Positions 1 to 6,847 of a stretch of 64,000 bases of DNA are shown in pieces (the first letter of the stretch is position 1; every line of letters starts with the position of its first letter). The position numbers were made by a program, and so were the translations under genes. The DNA lies in IMG/VR virus record IMGVR_UViG_3300023112_000012, positions 1 through 64,000 of that record. One strand, written 5' to 3'. The DNA comes from a virus. The notes below the pieces were generated by a model that had not been told where the DNA came from, searched no databases, and saw only the letters and a program-made list of their open reading frames with translations.

Positions 1-11
1 CAAGAAGTTTT

Positions 12-197
12 TTATTTTTTAAGAAATTTATATAGACAAATATTAAATAATCCAATTGCACCACTAAAAACAAACACAATAATTGCTAAAATTTCTAGAA
101 TAAAATCATCACCATCATTATTTTTTAAATTGTCCTTCTGATACATTACTGCAGCAATAACACCACATATTACCCATAAAATTTTTAATAAAATCAT
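12..197 (-). CDS. Small two-helix membrane protein
   Basis: Predicted 61-aa protein, not a recognised family. The start is the ATG at 197, preceded by a GAGGAGG ribosome site; upstream in-frame codons lack one. Two hydrophobic stretches (about residues 2-20 and 32-56) separated by a charged loop (KDNLKNNDGDD) predict two transmembrane helices. Its ATG overlaps the TGA of the upstream membrane-protein gene (ATGA), so the two are probably translationally coupled. An envelope role is inferred only. Confidence 0.55.
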   Translation of the reverse strand: MILLKILWVICGVIAAVMYQKDNLKNNDGDDFILEILAIIVFVFSGAIGLFNICLYKFLKK

Positions 198-472
198 TTC
201 TTTTCCTCCTCTTCTAATTCTTTTGTTATTTTGTCTAATTTCTTCTCTAGTCGTCTTGTATACCAACTAGAAATCATCTCTGTTACTCGTTTTGAATCTA
301 ATGTTACACATACAACCAATATCATCTCTGTTATACATTGCAACTTAATCACATGAAACACCGATTCAACCTTTGTCATGTAAAACACAAAATAATTTAA
401 CACTAATGCAATTGTGTTAATTAATAAAGCTGTTCTTGATTTCATGTTCCACATTTTTTTCAATAAACTCAT
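194..472 (-). CDS. Membrane protein with charged C-terminal coil
   Basis: 92-aa protein of unknown function. Hydrophobic segments near residues 13-32 and 42-58 predict two membrane helices, followed by a Lys/Glu-rich helical tail (EKKLDKITKELEEEEKK) likely to lie in the cytoplasm. It is coupled by an ATGA overlap to the next small membrane gene. Possibly a two-gene membrane unit such as a superinfection or lysis factor, but no family signature supports this. Confidence 0.5.
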   Translation of the reverse strand: MSLLKKMWNMKSRTALLINTIALVLNYFVFYMTKVESVFHVIKLQCITEMILVVCVTLDSKRVTEMISSWYTRRLEKKLDKITKELEEEEKK

Positions 473-484
473 AATCTCCTCCTT

Positions 485-703
485 TTATTTGTATTTTCTA
501 AATTTTAATGAATATTGTGTTTTTCTTCCTGATTTACATTCAAATGACCAAACATCTTTAAAACATAAACAATCATTAAAATCAAAATATTCATTAAAAT
601 TTACTCCTAAATATTCACCATTATGTGCTGATAATAACAATAAACTATTAGACAGAAATTTTGTATGTCTGCTTGATTTTTCAAAACACTTATTCAGTTT
701 CAT
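485..703 (-). CDS. MKLNK-family small protein (divergent copy)
   Basis: 72-aa member of a paralogous family in this window whose N-terminus reads MKLNK-x-FEKS followed by a FLSS/FLSN motif. The start at 703 was chosen because MKLNK aligns with the paralogues. It overlaps the end of the upstream gene by 14 nt. The C-terminal half (FNEYFDFNDCLCFKDVW) differs from the other copies. Function unknown; see the family entry in findings. Confidence 0.55.
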   Translation of the reverse strand: MKLNKCFEKSSRHTKFLSNSLLLLSAHNGEYLGVNFNEYFDFNDCLCFKDVWSFECKSGRKTQYSLKFRKYK

Positions 704-977
704 TTTTTCTCCAGTTTTTGAAGATTTTATCAAATTCACACAACCCATACCAATTTCCTGCTAAAACTGTATTTTTATATGCTATTCTTTTATCTGATTT
801 TTTTATATGGTTTTTATATTTTATAATTTCATCATGTGTAAAATAGATAGATTTACTTTTTTTCAAATGATCTATTATATAATTCTGTGAAGATACACAT
901 CCTTTATGCCAATCTGATATTTGATTCATTTGTGTGTGTCTTTCAAGATATTTTATTAATTTATCTATTTTGCTCAT
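690..977 (-). CDS. Hypothetical protein
   Basis: 95-aa basic protein with no family recognised. It sits inside the first MKLNK cluster, linked by an ATGA overlap at 974-977 to the upstream MKLNK gene and by a 14-nt overlap to the downstream one, so it belongs to the same operon. Its N-terminus (MSKIDKLIKYLERH) is predicted helical and does not match the MKLNK motif. Confidence 0.5.
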   Translation of the reverse strand: MSKIDKLIKYLERHTQMNQISDWHKGCVSSQNYIIDHLKKSKSIYFTHDEIIKYKNHIKKSDKRIAYKNTVLAGNWYGLCEFDKIFKNWRKNETE

Positions 978-1192
978 TGATAATCCTCAAATTTATATAA
1001 AATTCCTTGAATTCCATGAATTCCATCAGCGCCAAATTTAACCTGAATAAAAAATTTTTCATGAAAATTGAGATATTTAATAAACAAATAAGGATTTAAA
1101 TAAATTGAATTAAACGGCTCATAATAATGTATTCCACTTGATAAATATTTTTCATATTTATCAGATTTTTCAATCATTTTATTTAGTTTCAT
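974..1192 (-). CDS. MKLNK-family small protein
   Basis: 72-aa paralogue. N-terminus MKLNKMIEKSDKYEKYLSSG is the family motif; the middle (SIYLNPYLFIKYLNFHEKF) and the end (KFGADGIHG...FEDYQ) are nearly the same as in the adjacent gene, so the two are a recent tandem duplication. Start and stop overlap neighbours as ATGA. Function unknown. Confidence 0.6.
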   Translation of the reverse strand: MKLNKMIEKSDKYEKYLSSGIHYYEPFNSIYLNPYLFIKYLNFHEKFFIQVKFGADGIHGIQGILYKFEDYQ

Positions 1193-1395
1193 TGATAATC
1201 CTCAAATTTAAATCTTCCATGAATTCCATCTGCACCAAATTTAATCCTAATATGAAATTTTTCATGAAAATTATGAAAACGAATAAACAAATAAGGATTT
1301 AAATAAATTGAATTTATCAGCTCGTCCCAATGTATTCCACTTGATAGAAATTTGTTATATTTATTTGACTTTTCAAATATTTTGTTTAGTTTCAT
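1189..1395 (-). CDS. MKLNK-family small protein
   Basis: 68-aa paralogue, first gene of the leftward cluster. The motif MKLNKIFEKSNKYNKFLSSG is followed by a hydrophobic/aromatic core and FEDYQ at the C-terminus. Compared with its tandem twin it lacks a few residues near GIHG. It is transcribed from the early promoter at 1423-1450. No signal peptide or membrane helix is evident. Confidence 0.6.
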   Translation of the reverse strand: MKLNKIFEKSNKYNKFLSSGIHWDELINSIYLNPYLFIRFHNFHEKFHIRIKFGADGIHGRFKFEDYQ

Positions 1396-1422
1396 TTCAA
1401 TTTCCTAATTTTATACACTATA

Positions 1423-1450
1423 ATTATACTTATTTTATAAATAATGTCAA
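1423..1450 (-). promoter_or_regulatory. Early sigma70-type promoter
   Basis: On the minus strand: TTGACA (1450-1445), 16-bp spacer ending AATAAG, TATAAT (1428-1423). It reads into the first MKLNK cluster. The spacer contains a rightward TATAAATA late motif. Confidence 0.75.
1436..1443 (+). promoter_or_regulatory. Late promoter (TATAAATA)
   Basis: An exact T4-type late -10 motif about 30 nt upstream of the gp27-like gene. It lies within the spacer of the opposing early promoter. Confidence 0.7.
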
Positions 1451-1472
1451 GCAAATTTTAAAGGTATTTTAT

Positions 1473-2543
1473 ATGGTTGTTCTAAAAAAAGAATTTGACA
1501 GTGTTATTAATGAAATAAAGGAAATAGTTTTAATAACTGATTCTGAAGAATATGATCTAACACTAGCCTTTATTGAAATTAGTATAATTGAATCAATTAG
1601 AAATGTATTTTACACTGGAGAAATAGTTTTCAACGATCAATACAATTTTCGCGAAACTGTTCCTTTCAAGGGAAATGAAAAAATCAGAATATCCTGGAAA
1701 ACATCTCTTTCAAACGATTTCAGAACAAACACTTTTATCTTGAAATCAATTCCATCAATTCAACAAAAAACAAATGCAGTTGATATGAATCATTTTCAAT
1801 TGGTTGATGAAAGATATAAAAAAATGCTATCTAGTCAATACTATGGTTCATACAGCAATAAAACACTAAACACAATAGTAACAGATATATGCAAACACCA
1901 CAAAGTTAAAATAACAACTGGTTTAGATCTATCAGGAATAACATTTTTCAATACATTCAAAAACTCATTGAAAGCTATTGAATATCTAAGAAAATTGAAT
2001 AATAAACCATATGTGTTTTTTCAACAGAATCAATCAATTATTTTCAAAAGCTATGAAGAACTGTTCAAACAAGATACAGAATTAGAATTTATCACAATTC
2101 CAAAAAGAAATGATACAAAATTGATTGAGAACTGGAACAAAAATGATTTGTTTGATTTAACAGATGTTTATGTAAAAGGTGAAAATGGATATAAAAAATT
2201 CAATTCTGATACATTTGCTGGAACATCAAGTGTTGCTGATGTTGAATTGTCTAATGCTAAATTTGTGTTTGATGATAATTTTTTGAATGTTAGATTAAAT
2301 GATAACTCTTCATATATTGAAAAGAACTATTTTAATGATTATCTACAGTTTAAAAAAACAAATCCAGATTCTGATGTGATGGTTGGAAAAATTGCTGATA
2401 TTAAAATGTGGATTGATATTCAGGCTAAAGAAATTTCTAAGTATTCTGGAAAATGGTTAATCACTGATGTTATTCATAAAATAACATCTGATTTGAAATA
2501 TGAACAGAATTTAATATGTATCAAAGAAAGTCCTATTATTTAA
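1473..2543 (+). CDS. Baseplate central hub protein, gp27-like
   Basis: 356 aa, close to T4 gp27 (391 aa). The start at 1473 has AAAGG upstream; an in-frame extension to 1308 runs back through the promoter and is discarded. The C-terminal part carries the hub-type ending 'VGKIADIKMWI...YSGKWLITDVIHKI', seen in gp27 and related D-type hub proteins where a tail-hub barrel is completed. In T4, gp27 forms the trimeric hub under the spike. It is preceded by a late promoter. It is a single rightward late gene among leftward early genes, unlike the clustered T4 arrangement. The assignment rests on the C-terminal pattern and length. Confidence 0.6.
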   Translation: MVVLKKEFDSVINEIKEIVLITDSEEYDLTLAFIEISIIESIRNVFYTGEIVFNDQYNFRETVPFKGNEKIRISWKTSLSNDFRTNTFILKSIPSIQQKTNAVDMNHFQLVDERYKKMLSSQYYGSYSNKTLNTIVTDICKHHKVKITTGLDLSGITFFNTFKNSLKAIEYLRKLNNKPYVFFQQNQSIIFKSYEELFKQDTELEFITIPKRNDTKLIENWNKNDLFDLTDVYVKGENGYKKFNSDTFAGTSSVADVELSNAKFVFDDNFLNVRLNDNSSYIEKNYFNDYLQFKKTNPDSDVMVGKIADIKMWIDIQAKEISKYSGKWLITDVIHKITSDLKYEQNLICIKESPII

Positions 2544-2550
2544 AATTCCA

Positions 2551-2796
2551 CTATCTAAGTGGTTTAAATAAATCATTAATATCAACATCAGGATTTTTAA
2601 GTTCCTCAATAACCCACGGATATATAAATATTCCATTGATTTTAGCAACAGGATAATCAGGATATAATCCAATATTACTACAAATTTTTTTATGTAAATC
2701 AATATCTGTATTAATTTCACAATAAATACCTTTTGATTTTAAAAGAATTACTAATTCTGTAAAATCTTGATCTCCAGCAAAAATATAAGCTCTCAT
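2551..2796 (-). CDS. Small protein with possible glutaredoxin-like fold
   Basis: 81 aa. The pattern strand-helix 'RAYIFAGDQDFTELVILLKSKGIYCEI' then 'YPVAKINGIFIYPWVIEEL' resembles the order of a glutaredoxin (cis-Pro-containing strand, then ING-F-I), but there is no CxxC active site, so redox activity is unlikely. Convergent with the gp27-like gene, 7 nt between stops. The fold is an inference. Confidence 0.45.
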   Translation of the reverse strand: MRAYIFAGDQDFTELVILLKSKGIYCEINTDIDLHKKICSNIGLYPDYPVAKINGIFIYPWVIEELKNPDVDINDLFKPLR

Positions 2797-2850
2797 ATCA
2801 ATCTCCTTTAAATTTAATCTTTTTTTGATTTATTTTATAACTTGTTGTAA

Positions 2851-3006
2851 TTACTCATTTCTTATTGATAACACAACTTTGAATTCTCCATCTTCTTCAT
2901 ATCCAATTTCAATATTCTCTCTAAAAACTCTTTTTTGTAATTCAAGCTTTTCTTTAATCAAAACCTTTGATAGATCTTTTATTATTTTATCTAATTTACT
3001 AGTCAT
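2851..3006 (-). CDS. Short hypothetical protein (51 aa)
   Basis: An open frame starting ATG at 3006 after GGAGATAAGA, encoding a charged helical N-terminus (MTSKLDKIIKDLSKVLIKEK) and ending KVVLSIRNE. The start overlaps the end of the upstream gene by 8 nt, the arrangement typical of this operon. No family recognised. Confidence 0.45.
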   Translation of the reverse strand: MTSKLDKIIKDLSKVLIKEKLELQKRVFRENIEIGYEEDGEFKVVLSIRNE

Positions 3007-3364
3007 TCTTATCTCCATTCAATAAATTAATTATAATTCTTTCATCATTTTTTTTAATTCTTTCATCATTTTTTTTAATAATTAAATTAAATTTTTCAAT
3101 AAATTTTTGTATTTCATTAAATCTTGTATGATTGCTACAATACAAATCTTTAAATTGTGGTGGCATTAAATCAATTAAATGATTTGATATATTACATTTT
3201 CTAATAATTATTTCAATATCATTACAATTTACTATAAATTTAAATTGTGTTAAATATTGCTTATTTTCAATATAGATTTTATTATTATATAAAGTTACAT
3301 CATCTCTTTTTAAATTAATATTTAAAATTGATGTTAAAAGATCATTGCTTATAGAATTAATCAT
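2999..3364 (-). CDS. Hypothetical protein
   Basis: 121 aa from the ATG at 3364, which has AAAGGAG 8 nt upstream within the end of the lipoprotein gene. The C-terminus has a tandem KKNDERI repeat (10-bp-scale DNA repeat 'ttctttcatcatttttttt' at 3038-3079). Function unknown. Confidence 0.5.
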   Translation of the reverse strand: MINSISNDLLTSILNINLKRDDVTLYNNKIYIENKQYLTQFKFIVNCNDIEIIIRKCNISNHLIDLMPPQFKDLYCSNHTRFNEIQKFIEKFNLIIKKNDERIKKNDERIIINLLNGDKND

Positions 3365-3869
3365 TACACTTCTCCTTTCCATGTTTATGACAATTATGTT
3401 TACATTTTCCATGTTTATGTTTCTTTTTATGCTTATGACAATTGTTTGTGTCTTCATCTGGAGTTTCTGTATCTTCTTCAACTTCTAGATCTGTATCATC
3501 TATTTCTTCGACTGAAATTGGACAGACTTCATCATAATCTTCACATAATTCCTCAAACTGAATACATTCTTCAACTAGATAATCTAATTCATCACATTCA
3601 TTTTTGAATTTGGTTAGAAACACAAAACATCTTAAACATTTCAATTCATTTGATAATTCTCCTTCATCAACTGTTTCTAAATCTTCATCTTGGGACTCAA
3701 TTTCTTGATCTACAACACTTTCTTCTTCAACTAATACCAAAGTATCAGTATCAACTTTTTCTTCTTCTATTACGTTGTTATATCCTTCATAATCGACTAT
3801 TCGATCTGAACAATCATAGCAACAACCAATCATAAAAAATGCTAGTGTGATTAAAATTAATTTCTTCAT
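3357..3869 (-). CDS. Lipoprotein with acidic body and His/Cys/Lys-rich tail
   Basis: 170 aa. The start at 3869 gives a classic lipoprotein signal MKKLILITLAFFMIGC (lipobox MIGC, acylated Cys at residue 16). After a Glu/Asp-rich region (about residues 30-140) comes a tail with many His, Lys and Cys (CHKHKKKHKHGKCKHNCHKHG) that should bind transition metals. Export and lipid anchoring are predicted from the signal; metal binding is inferred from composition. Its operon includes the DUF-like gene upstream. It is longer than typical o-spanins and lacks a Pro-rich region, so a lysis role is not favoured. Confidence 0.6.
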   Translation of the reverse strand: MKKLILITLAFFMIGCCYDCSDRIVDYEGYNNVIEEEKVDTDTLVLVEEESVVDQEIESQDEDLETVDEGELSNELKCLRCFVFLTKFKNECDELDYLVEECIQFEELCEDYDEVCPISVEEIDDTDLEVEEDTETPDEDTNNCHKHKKKHKHGKCKHNCHKHGKEKCND

Positions 3870-3882
3870 GATAATTCTCCAT

Positions 3883-4251
3883 TTATTTTTTAACAATCAA
3901 TCTTGTAACGGCCTGAACATGACCCTTTTCATTTCTGATAGCTGTCTTACCACTGTCTGGCGCTACAAATGTAACTCCTTTAACTGGTTCTACAGCATCA
4001 AGAACCATTCTAGAAACAATGCAAAATATATGCACAGTTCCATTATGGTTTAATTCTGAAAAATCAGGAAGATTTGTTACTTCCCCTAATTCAGAAGTCA
4101 CTAGAGGAACACAGTTAAAACCTGCATCCTCTTCTATTGTGTTAACTCGTGGAACGGTTCCACAAGGTTGAAAACTTACATCAAGACCGTCTCTTTGTCT
4201 TAATGTTATTACGTGTGGTGTTGCATTTATGAACATTCTTTTTTCAGTCAT
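3883..4251 (-). CDS. Conserved phage/bacterial protein of unknown function
   Basis: 122 aa. The layout 'FINATPHVITL...CGTVPRV...IVSRMVLDAV...APDSGKTAIRNEKGHVQAVTRLIV' matches a small family widespread in phages and bacteria that has no established function. Length is normal. It is the first gene after an early promoter with a 5' stem-loop (4268-4339) and an AAAGGAGG ribosome site. Confidence 0.6.
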   Translation of the reverse strand: MTEKRMFINATPHVITLRQRDGLDVSFQPCGTVPRVNTIEEDAGFNCVPLVTSELGEVTNLPDFSELNHNGTVHIFCIVSRMVLDAVEPVKGVTFVAPDSGKTAIRNEKGHVQAVTRLIVKK

Positions 4252-4276
4252 AACGACCTCCTTTTAAATTAATTAA

Positions 4277-4339
4277 CAATTGAGTTGAACAACCTCAACT
4301 CTATAATACTATTATCGCATATCTAAATATAAAAGTCAA
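4277..4339 (-). promoter_or_regulatory. Early promoter with 5' stem-loop leader
   Basis: Minus strand: TTGACT (4339-4334), 17-bp spacer, GATAAT (4316-4311). The transcript should begin with GAGTTGA/TCAACTC pairing around a 6-nt loop (near 4281-4301), then TTGTTAATT and the ribosome site. Same design as at 4819 and 5439. Confidence 0.7.
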
Positions 4340-4361
4340 CAATTATTTTGACAAATAAATT

Positions 4362-4760
4362 TTATTCACAGTTTTCCATAAAATCTTCAATTTTCTCCTC
4401 TAACCAAGTTGAAATATCAACTGGTTTTTTTGGTGCATAAAATAAAAAATTTCCGTAGTTATCAAAAACTTCACCATTTTTTATCTCCATTTCCATTTCA
4501 GGGTATACACCCTCTATTTTTTTGAACCATGACATCTTTTTATCATGTTCACTTTCTTTTTCTTTTTTTTCTTCATTTCTTTTTCTCTCAAACTCTTCAG
4601 CTTCAGAGATCAGAGCTTTATATTCATCTTCAGATATCTCAGTATGAGTATCTGATATATTTCTTCTTATACCACCACCGTATATTTTACGGAGGAAAAA
4701 TTTATTGTCTTTTTCATATACATCATAGCTATGACAGCTATCTAAGTTTACATTTCTCAT
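4362..4760 (-). CDS. Hypothetical protein
   Basis: 132 aa, charged, with a Lys/Glu-rich helix in the middle (EEFERKRNEEKKEKESEHDKK). No known family. It has its own early promoter and stem-loop leader, so it is a single-gene unit. Confidence 0.55.
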   Translation of the reverse strand: MRNVNLDSCHSYDVYEKDNKFFLRKIYGGGIRRNISDTHTEISEDEYKALISEAEEFERKRNEEKKEKESEHDKKMSWFKKIEGVYPEMEMEIKNGEVFDNYGNFLFYAPKKPVDISTWLEEKIEDFMENCE

Positions 4761-4785
4761 ATCTATCTCCTCCTTTTAAATTAAC

Positions 4786-4847
4786 AACTGAGCTGAACTA
4801 ACTCAACCCTACAATTTAATTATCGCATATCTAAATGTAGAAGTCAA
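4786..4847 (-). promoter_or_regulatory. Early promoter with 5' stem-loop leader
   Basis: Minus strand: TTGACT (4847-4842), 17-bp spacer, GATAAT (4824-4819), then a hairpin GGGTTGA/TCAGCTC (with G-T pairs) and TTGTTAATTTA before AAGGAGG. Confidence 0.7.
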
Positions 4848-4850
4848 GAA

Positions 4851-5378
4851 TTATTTTTTAAAATATTCTTTTTTATTGTCAGACATTCCTACTGGAGCGT
4901 TTGCATCAGCAACTTTTGCCGCAACTTCTATAGCAAAGAATTCTTTTTCAACTTGTCTGATTATTTCAGCAATTTCAGAATATTCAGAATCAAATCTGGA
5001 ATCCCACATCCCACAATTAGAAGTCAAAATATCTAACAATTCTTTTGCATTTCTAACAGGCTTGAACTGAGGTTCAACCTGTCTGATTTTTGGGCTTATA
5101 CTTAATTTAGACCCATTGATAAAGAATTTTTTTCCGAGAATTTCTTCCTGTGAGGCTTCAAGTCTGGAAAATTCTCTACTTATTGAGTATGTACACTCAA
5201 TAAGAGATTGAACCACAAAAAGATTTCCAAAATATTCCCCTTCTGCTTTCCAGTCTTCAAAACTCTCTACTTTTTCAAAAAGTTCTTCAGACATAATAAT
5301 ACCTGAAAAGATCTCTATCATTCCATTTTCTTTATTTAATTCTTTTTTATTTTTTATTGAAATTCTTTTAATAGTCAT
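4851..5378 (-). CDS. Hypothetical protein
   Basis: 175 aa; start at 5378 placed by GAAGGAGGTCGTT just upstream. Mixed alpha/beta composition; contains NCGMWDSRFDSEYSEIAEIIRQVEKEF. No family recognised. Single-gene early unit. Confidence 0.55.
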   Translation of the reverse strand: MTIKRISIKNKKELNKENGMIEIFSGIIMSEELFEKVESFEDWKAEGEYFGNLFVVQSLIECTYSISREFSRLEASQEEILGKKFFINGSKLSISPKIRQVEPQFKPVRNAKELLDILTSNCGMWDSRFDSEYSEIAEIIRQVEKEFFAIEVAAKVADANAPVGMSDNKKEYFKK

Positions 5379-5398
5379 AACGACCTCCTTCAAATAAA

Positions 5399-5467
5399 TT
5401 AACAACTGAGGTTAAACTGTCTTAACCTCTATACTTTAATTATAGCATAACCAGACACGAAAGTCAA
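5399..5467 (-). promoter_or_regulatory. Early promoter with 5' stem-loop leader
   Basis: Minus strand: TTGACT (5467-5462), 17 bp, TATAAT (5444-5439). The leader contains an 8-bp perfect stem GAGGTTAA/TTAACCTC followed by CAGTTGTTAATTTA and AAGGAGG. The stem-loop probably stabilises the mRNA 5' end. Confidence 0.75.
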
Positions 5468-5473
5468 ACTTTT

Positions 5474-5481
5474 TATAAATA
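5474..5481 (+). promoter_or_regulatory. Late promoter (TATAAATA)
   Basis: Exact late motif 32 nt upstream of the rightward gene at 5513, abutting the divergent early promoter (5439-5467). Confidence 0.65.
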
Positions 5482-5512
5482 AATTTAGAAAATTATTATT
5501 TAGGAGATATAA

Positions 5513-5965
5513 ATGCTTATTTTAAAAGAAAACAACAAATTAATTTTAATTGAAAACAAAAAAAATAAAATATTTTTAACCAAAAAAATTCAAAAAAGAA
5601 CAATAGTTATTGAATTGAATTTTTATAAAGAAAATATTTTTATTGATTTTTATGCTCAAAATAAAATAAAATTAAATAAAAATGTAGGTTCTTTTCATAA
5701 AGGGACAGAGCCACTAAATAATATAGATGAATTTGCTAAAGAATTATGTAAATTCATTATAGAAGCTCATGTTAAATATCAAAATTTAGCTAAAAAATAT
5801 GATGTGAGTCCTTATTATGATGGAATTTTATATTACACTCCTAATAGAGATGAAAAAAGAGAACGTGTTTATAATCGTTTTTTAAAAAAATATATGAAAT
5901 TTTTTAATTATAATGTTGATATAAACAAAAGAAATGATGTAACTGATATTAGAATATGGAAATAA
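5513..5965 (+). CDS. Hypothetical late protein
   Basis: 150-aa, very Lys/Asn/Ile-rich protein. ATG at 5513 follows TTTAGGAGATATAA. A late promoter in front suggests a virion or assembly protein, but nothing in the sequence identifies it. The C-terminus has Tyr/Arg-rich segments (YYDGILYYTPNRDEKRERVYNR). Confidence 0.5.
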   Translation: MLILKENNKLILIENKKNKIFLTKKIQKRTIVIELNFYKENIFIDFYAQNKIKLNKNVGSFHKGTEPLNNIDEFAKELCKFIIEAHVKYQNLAKKYDVSPYYDGILYYTPNRDEKRERVYNRFLKKYMKFFNYNVDINKRNDVTDIRIWK

Positions 5966-5998
5966 TTTTTATAAATGATTGAAAATATTAGATTCTTT

Positions 5999-6805
5999 TT
6001 ATATAATTACATCTTCTATACTTGGATATTCAGTTTCATTGATTGACATAGAAAGACTCATAAATGGCATTCCACTTTTCATTGCTTTAAATTCACCATC
6101 GTCGCCAAATCTAACTGTCACATCACCAATCCCACATTTTTTATATTTTAGAAATCCACTATAATCTGGATAACTAACAAATTCCACATTCCACAAAATA
6201 GGATTCTTGATCACTAATGAATCATAGCTACCAATTGATAATGTTCTGAACAGATTAGCAATTGATCTTAAGTTTAATTCATCTTCTTTTGATTCTGGTT
6301 TTAAAAAATTGAATGTTAGATTAATTGATCTTCTCTGATGTCCCTGATATAATAGTTTGTCGAATGGATTGATTGTTGTTCCTCCAGTAAGTGCCTTTGT
6401 AACTCTTGTTCTAACAGCTTCTGGAACCCCAGCACCTAAACTTCTTGCTGCTAACCAACTGCTATATTCTATAACCTTTCCACCAGTTATTTCACCTGCT
6501 AGCAATTTAGCGCCTTCAACAGATCCCCATTGATTTGATAATGTATCTTCAACTGGTAAAATTGGCATGATGATTGAACTAAAGCTCATTGGTTCGAGTG
6601 TTTCCTTTGTAACTTTATTTGCTATATCAGATACTACTTTTTTGAATTTTGGTATGAATCTAATAAAACATGCACTTTTACTATAATCTTCATTTTGAAT
6701 AAACGTTTTTAATTTTAGAGGAAAAACTAAATTGCCTGTTTTAACTGATGTTATTTTCTCAATATGTTTTTCAAAATCTTCTTTTGTTTTAAATTCTTTT
6801 CCCAT
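5999..6805 (-). CDS. Baseplate tail-tube cap/junction protein, gp48-like
   Basis: 268 aa. The segment 'PFDKLLYQGHQRRSINLTFNFLKPESKEDELNLRSIANLFR' is typical of the gp48/gp54 tail-tube junction family, as is the following WNVEFV...KYKKCGIGDVTVRFGDDGEFKAMKSGMP, which resembles a tube-protein fold ending. In T4 these proteins (gp48 364 aa, gp54 320 aa) cap the baseplate and start tube polymerisation. A leftward late motif lies at 6836-6843. gp48 and gp54 cannot be separated by eye; it is shorter than either. Confidence 0.6.
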   Translation of the reverse strand: MGKEFKTKEDFEKHIEKITSVKTGNLVFPLKLKTFIQNEDYSKSACFIRFIPKFKKVVSDIANKVTKETLEPMSFSSIIMPILPVEDTLSNQWGSVEGAKLLAGEITGGKVIEYSSWLAARSLGAGVPEAVRTRVTKALTGGTTINPFDKLLYQGHQRRSINLTFNFLKPESKEDELNLRSIANLFRTLSIGSYDSLVIKNPILWNVEFVSYPDYSGFLKYKKCGIGDVTVRFGDDGEFKAMKSGMPFMSLSMSINETEYPSIEDVII

Positions 6806-6835
6806 TTTAATAACTCCATATATTTAATACGAAAT

Positions 6836-6843
6836 TATTTATA
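6836..6843 (-). promoter_or_regulatory. Late promoter (TATAAATA)
   Basis: Exact motif on the minus strand, 31 nt before the gp48-like start; it overlaps the end of the upstream protease gene region. Confidence 0.65.
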
Positions 6844-6847
6844 TTTT

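Noticed and set aside
1308-1472. N-terminal extension of the gp27-like gene
   Set aside because: Runs antisense through a MKLNK gene and the promoters; ATG 1473 has the ribosome site.
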